From contig JAASTM010000089.1 in the NCBI GenBank assembly GCA_021767325.1, positions 1 through 8,004 on the forward strand: a stretch of 8,004 nucleotides of DNA, given 5' to 3'. Shown piece after piece: positions 6,632-8,004 of this stretch (position 1 is the stretch's first letter; the number at the start of each line of letters is the position of its first letter). This DNA is from Spirochaetales bacterium. Lineage in GTDB: Bacteria; Spirochaetota; Spirochaetia; DSM-16054; Sediminispirochaetaceae. Below the pieces are notes generated by a model. The model worked only from the letters and a program-made list of their open reading frames with translations. It made no database searches and was not told the DNA's origin. The translations under genes were made by a program, and so were the position numbers.

Positions 6632-7495
6632 ATGTGGTTTTTATTCGCATCCCTGACCGCGATCAGTGAATCATGCAAAGATCTGTTCAGTAAGTTAAGC
6701 CTCAACAGGATGAACGAGTATCTGGTAGCCTGGATACTGATGTTCTTTTCACTTCCGCTGCTAGGCCTCGGTGTCATATGGTCTGGTATTCCCGAAATCG
6801 GTGATGAGTACGTCAAAGCACTCCTTATTCACGGGTCGCTCAATACCTTGGCTATTATACTCTACATGCGGGCTATCAAATCATCCGAACTCTCTATCAC
6901 GGTTCCGATGGTAAGTTTTACACCGCTTTTTCTTCTGATCACTTCTCCCATAATTGTGGGTGAGCTACCGTCGCTGGCGGGGGTAATGGGTGTGTTTTTG
7001 ATAGTTGGAGGCAGCTACCTGCTGCACCTGAACTTGATTTCCCAAGGCGTGTGGGCGCCGTTCAAAGCATTGTTTGAAAAGCCGGGTCCACGCTTTATGA
7101 TGCTGGTCGCATTCATATGGAGCATCACCGCAAATTTTGATAAAATAGGAGTCCAGAACTCTTCCCCCAGTTTCTGGTCATTTTCCCTGGCGCTTTTCAT
7201 GAGTATTAGTATGTTTCCATTCGCCCTGCGCAGTACCCCCGATTTTGTGAAAGTAATACGAATCAATCTGCGCCATCTGGTTCCGATTGGAATATTTCAG
7301 AGCTGCGCAATGCTGTTTCAAATGCTGGCTCTGCAGACTGCATTGGTTGCCTATGTAGTATCTATAAAGAGAACCAGTACAGCCTTGAGTGTGCTTTGGG
7401 GACGCCTTTTCTTGAACGAAGCAAATCTCAGAGCCAAATTACTGGGTGTAGGTATCATGCTGCTAGGGGTAGTCTTGGTACTTCTGAACCAGTAA
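6632..7495 (+). CDS. EamA/DMT-superfamily transporter
   Basis: Inner-membrane permease of 287 aa with ten hydrophobic segments in two EamA repeats (about residues 2-134 and 155-286). The end of each repeat has the usual pattern: [15 protein letters not shown] at 78-92 followed by a helix and GE (110-111), and [17 protein letters not shown] at 233-249 followed by a helix and NE (262-263). Family members commonly export amino acids, their metabolites or drugs, and some import. ATG 6632 is 8 bases after the dehydrogenase stop, with only a weak GAGCGGG (6623-6629) as ribosome site, so translation is probably coupled. Co-transcription makes an amino-acid-like substrate, the substrate or product of the dehydrogenase, the best guess. 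The sequence alone gives no direction of transport. Confidence 0.9.
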   Translation: MWFLFASLTAISESCKDLFSKLSLNRMNEYLVAWILMFFSLPLLGLGVIWSGIPEIGDEYVKALLIHGSLNTLAIILYMRAIKSSELSITVPMVSFTPLFLLITSPIIVGELPSLAGVMGVFLIVGGSYLLHLNLISQGVWAPFKALFEKPGPRFMMLVAFIWSITANFDKIGVQNSSPSFWSFSLALFMSISMFPFALRSTPDFVKVIRINLRHLVPIGIFQSCAMLFQMLALQTALVAYVVSIKRTSTALSVLWGRLFLNEANLRAKLLGVGIMLLGVVLVLLNQ

Positions 7496-7519
7496 GCCGG
7501 CAGGCGGTTTTAACCGGCT
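7495..7519. terminator. inverted repeat between convergent genes, possible bidirectional terminator
   Basis: AGCCGG (7495-7500) pairs with CCGGCT (7514-7519) over a 13-base loop. An alternative smaller hairpin CGGTT/AACCG lies at 7505-7516. It spans the 14-base gap between the EamA stop and the stop of the - strand M20 gene. No clear T-run follows on either strand, so it is at best a weak terminator. Confidence 0.3.
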
Positions 7520-8004
7520 ACCTTTCTGATGAGCTCGGCCAAAATGGCAATCGAAAGAATATATTCCTCCTTGTCGACCCACTCCGCCGCTGTGCCGAGC
7601 CCTCCGGCAAGCGGGCCGATACCGTAGGCTGCTTCCGCATTCCAATTCAGGAGCGGGTATCGAATATCACTCATACTATGACCGTAGAAAAACTCGGGTG
7701 ATTTTCCAAAGCACTCGATCACCTCAACCGAATCCTTGATGAAAGTACTGTCCAAATTCGATTCCGCAGACTCTGCTACCCGGTCGCCGTAGCTGTAGCT
7801 CAGATTTCCCCGGGAGAGCCACGGATCTGCCGCGGTTATTTTTTTTAGCTCTTGTTCAAACTCCTGCCGAACAACCTTCAGTTCGGCATTCGGAGGGAAA
7901 CTTAGAATTCCCTGCATACTGCCTGTTAGGGGGATTTCGAAGGTTTCATTCTCATCCCCACAGCACAACTTTCCCACTGTAAAAGCAAAGGACTGATCCG
8001 CCAA
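7510..8004 (-). CDS. M20-family metallopeptidase/deacylase, C-terminal part (5' end off window)
   Basis: The - strand frame is open to the window end; the codon at 8002-8004 is TTG and is probably internal, so only the last ~165 residues are visible. The central part (MQGILSFPPNAELKV, then VRQEFEQELKKI) fits the lid/dimerisation domain of ArgE/DapE/aminoacylase-1 enzymes. SDIRYPLL at 112-119 of the fragment and IGPLAGGLGTAAEWVDKEEY at 129-148 fit the end of the catalytic domain. The first catalytic part, with the HxD and EE metal motifs, is outside the window. Oddly, the usual last zinc ligand, the His of the H-[ST]-x-x-E motif, is replaced by Gly137; Glu141 or His109 are nearby polar candidates. 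Members hydrolyse N-acyl amino acids or dipeptides in the cytoplasm, which fits the deacylase theme. Subfamily and activity are uncertain. The gene is convergent to EamA. Confidence 0.82.
   Translation of the reverse strand: MADQSFAFTVGKLCCGDENETFEIPLTGSMQGILSFPPNAELKVVRQEFEQELKKITAADPWLSRGNLSYSYGDRVAESAESNLDSTFIKDSVEVIECFGKSPEFFYGHSMSDIRYPLLNWNAEAAYGIGPLAGGLGTAAEWVDKEEYILSIAILAELIRKVAG

Noticed and set aside
7396..7701. 101-codon open frame on the + strand
   Set aside because: Overlaps the end of EamA in another frame and is antisense to the M20 gene; translation shows no family features.
7839..7846. Run of eight T (A on the coding - strand) containing an A-AAA-AAA slippery heptamer in the M20 gene
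   Set aside because: It encodes Lys-Lys in a normal helix, the zero frame continues to conserved motifs, and no downstream stimulatory structure or useful alternative frame was seen.
1..8004. Mobile element, CRISPR array, tRNA, rRNA or riboswitch
   Set aside because: No transposase or integrase frame, no regularly spaced direct repeats and no tRNA-like cloverleaf was noticed; no non-coding gap exceeds about 90 bases, leaving no room for a typical riboswitch.

Overview
The window reads as ordinary bacterial chromosome of medium G+C. Genes are densely packed, starts are mostly ATG, and several have good AGGAG-type ribosome binding sites. No rRNA, tRNA, CRISPR array, insertion sequence or integrase was seen. 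A CBS-domain family II pyrophosphatase suggests an anaerobic or facultative lineage such as Spirochaetota or Clostridia. That placement is an inference and the species is not identified.

Left end (1-1262, + strand): the 3' part of the pyrophosphatase gene, then a GC-rich hairpin. Next is a 35-codon ORF that looks like the two ends of an AIM24/TIGR00266-family protein joined with the middle missing. Four bases after it starts an 83-aa charged, helical protein of unknown function.

Middle (1323-5552): a family 5 (peptide/opine-type) solute-binding protein that starts without a signal peptide, followed 30 bases later by an Fsr-like MFS transporter. An N-acyl-D-amino-acid deacylase-type amidohydrolase lies on the - strand. 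Its stop codon directly abuts that of the MFS gene.

Right end (5553-8004): a short divergent promoter region separates the amidohydrolase from an ornithine cyclodeaminase/mu-crystallin family dehydrogenase. That gene is tightly coupled to a 10-helix EamA transporter. A convergent, 5'-truncated M20 deacylase/peptidase fragment fills the rest.

Taken together, 1323-8004 looks like an accessory locus for uptake or export, deacylation and redox processing of N-acylated or D-amino acids or short peptides. It has two hydrolases of N-acyl bonds, one imino/amino-acid dehydrogenase-type enzyme, two secondary transporters and one peptide-binding protein. The gene families are well supported. The common pathway is an inference. 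No ABC permease or ATPase gene is present to serve the binding protein. No wholly new system is proven; the best leads are the signal-less binding protein, the internally deleted AIM24 remnant and the M20 protein lacking its usual last zinc histidine.
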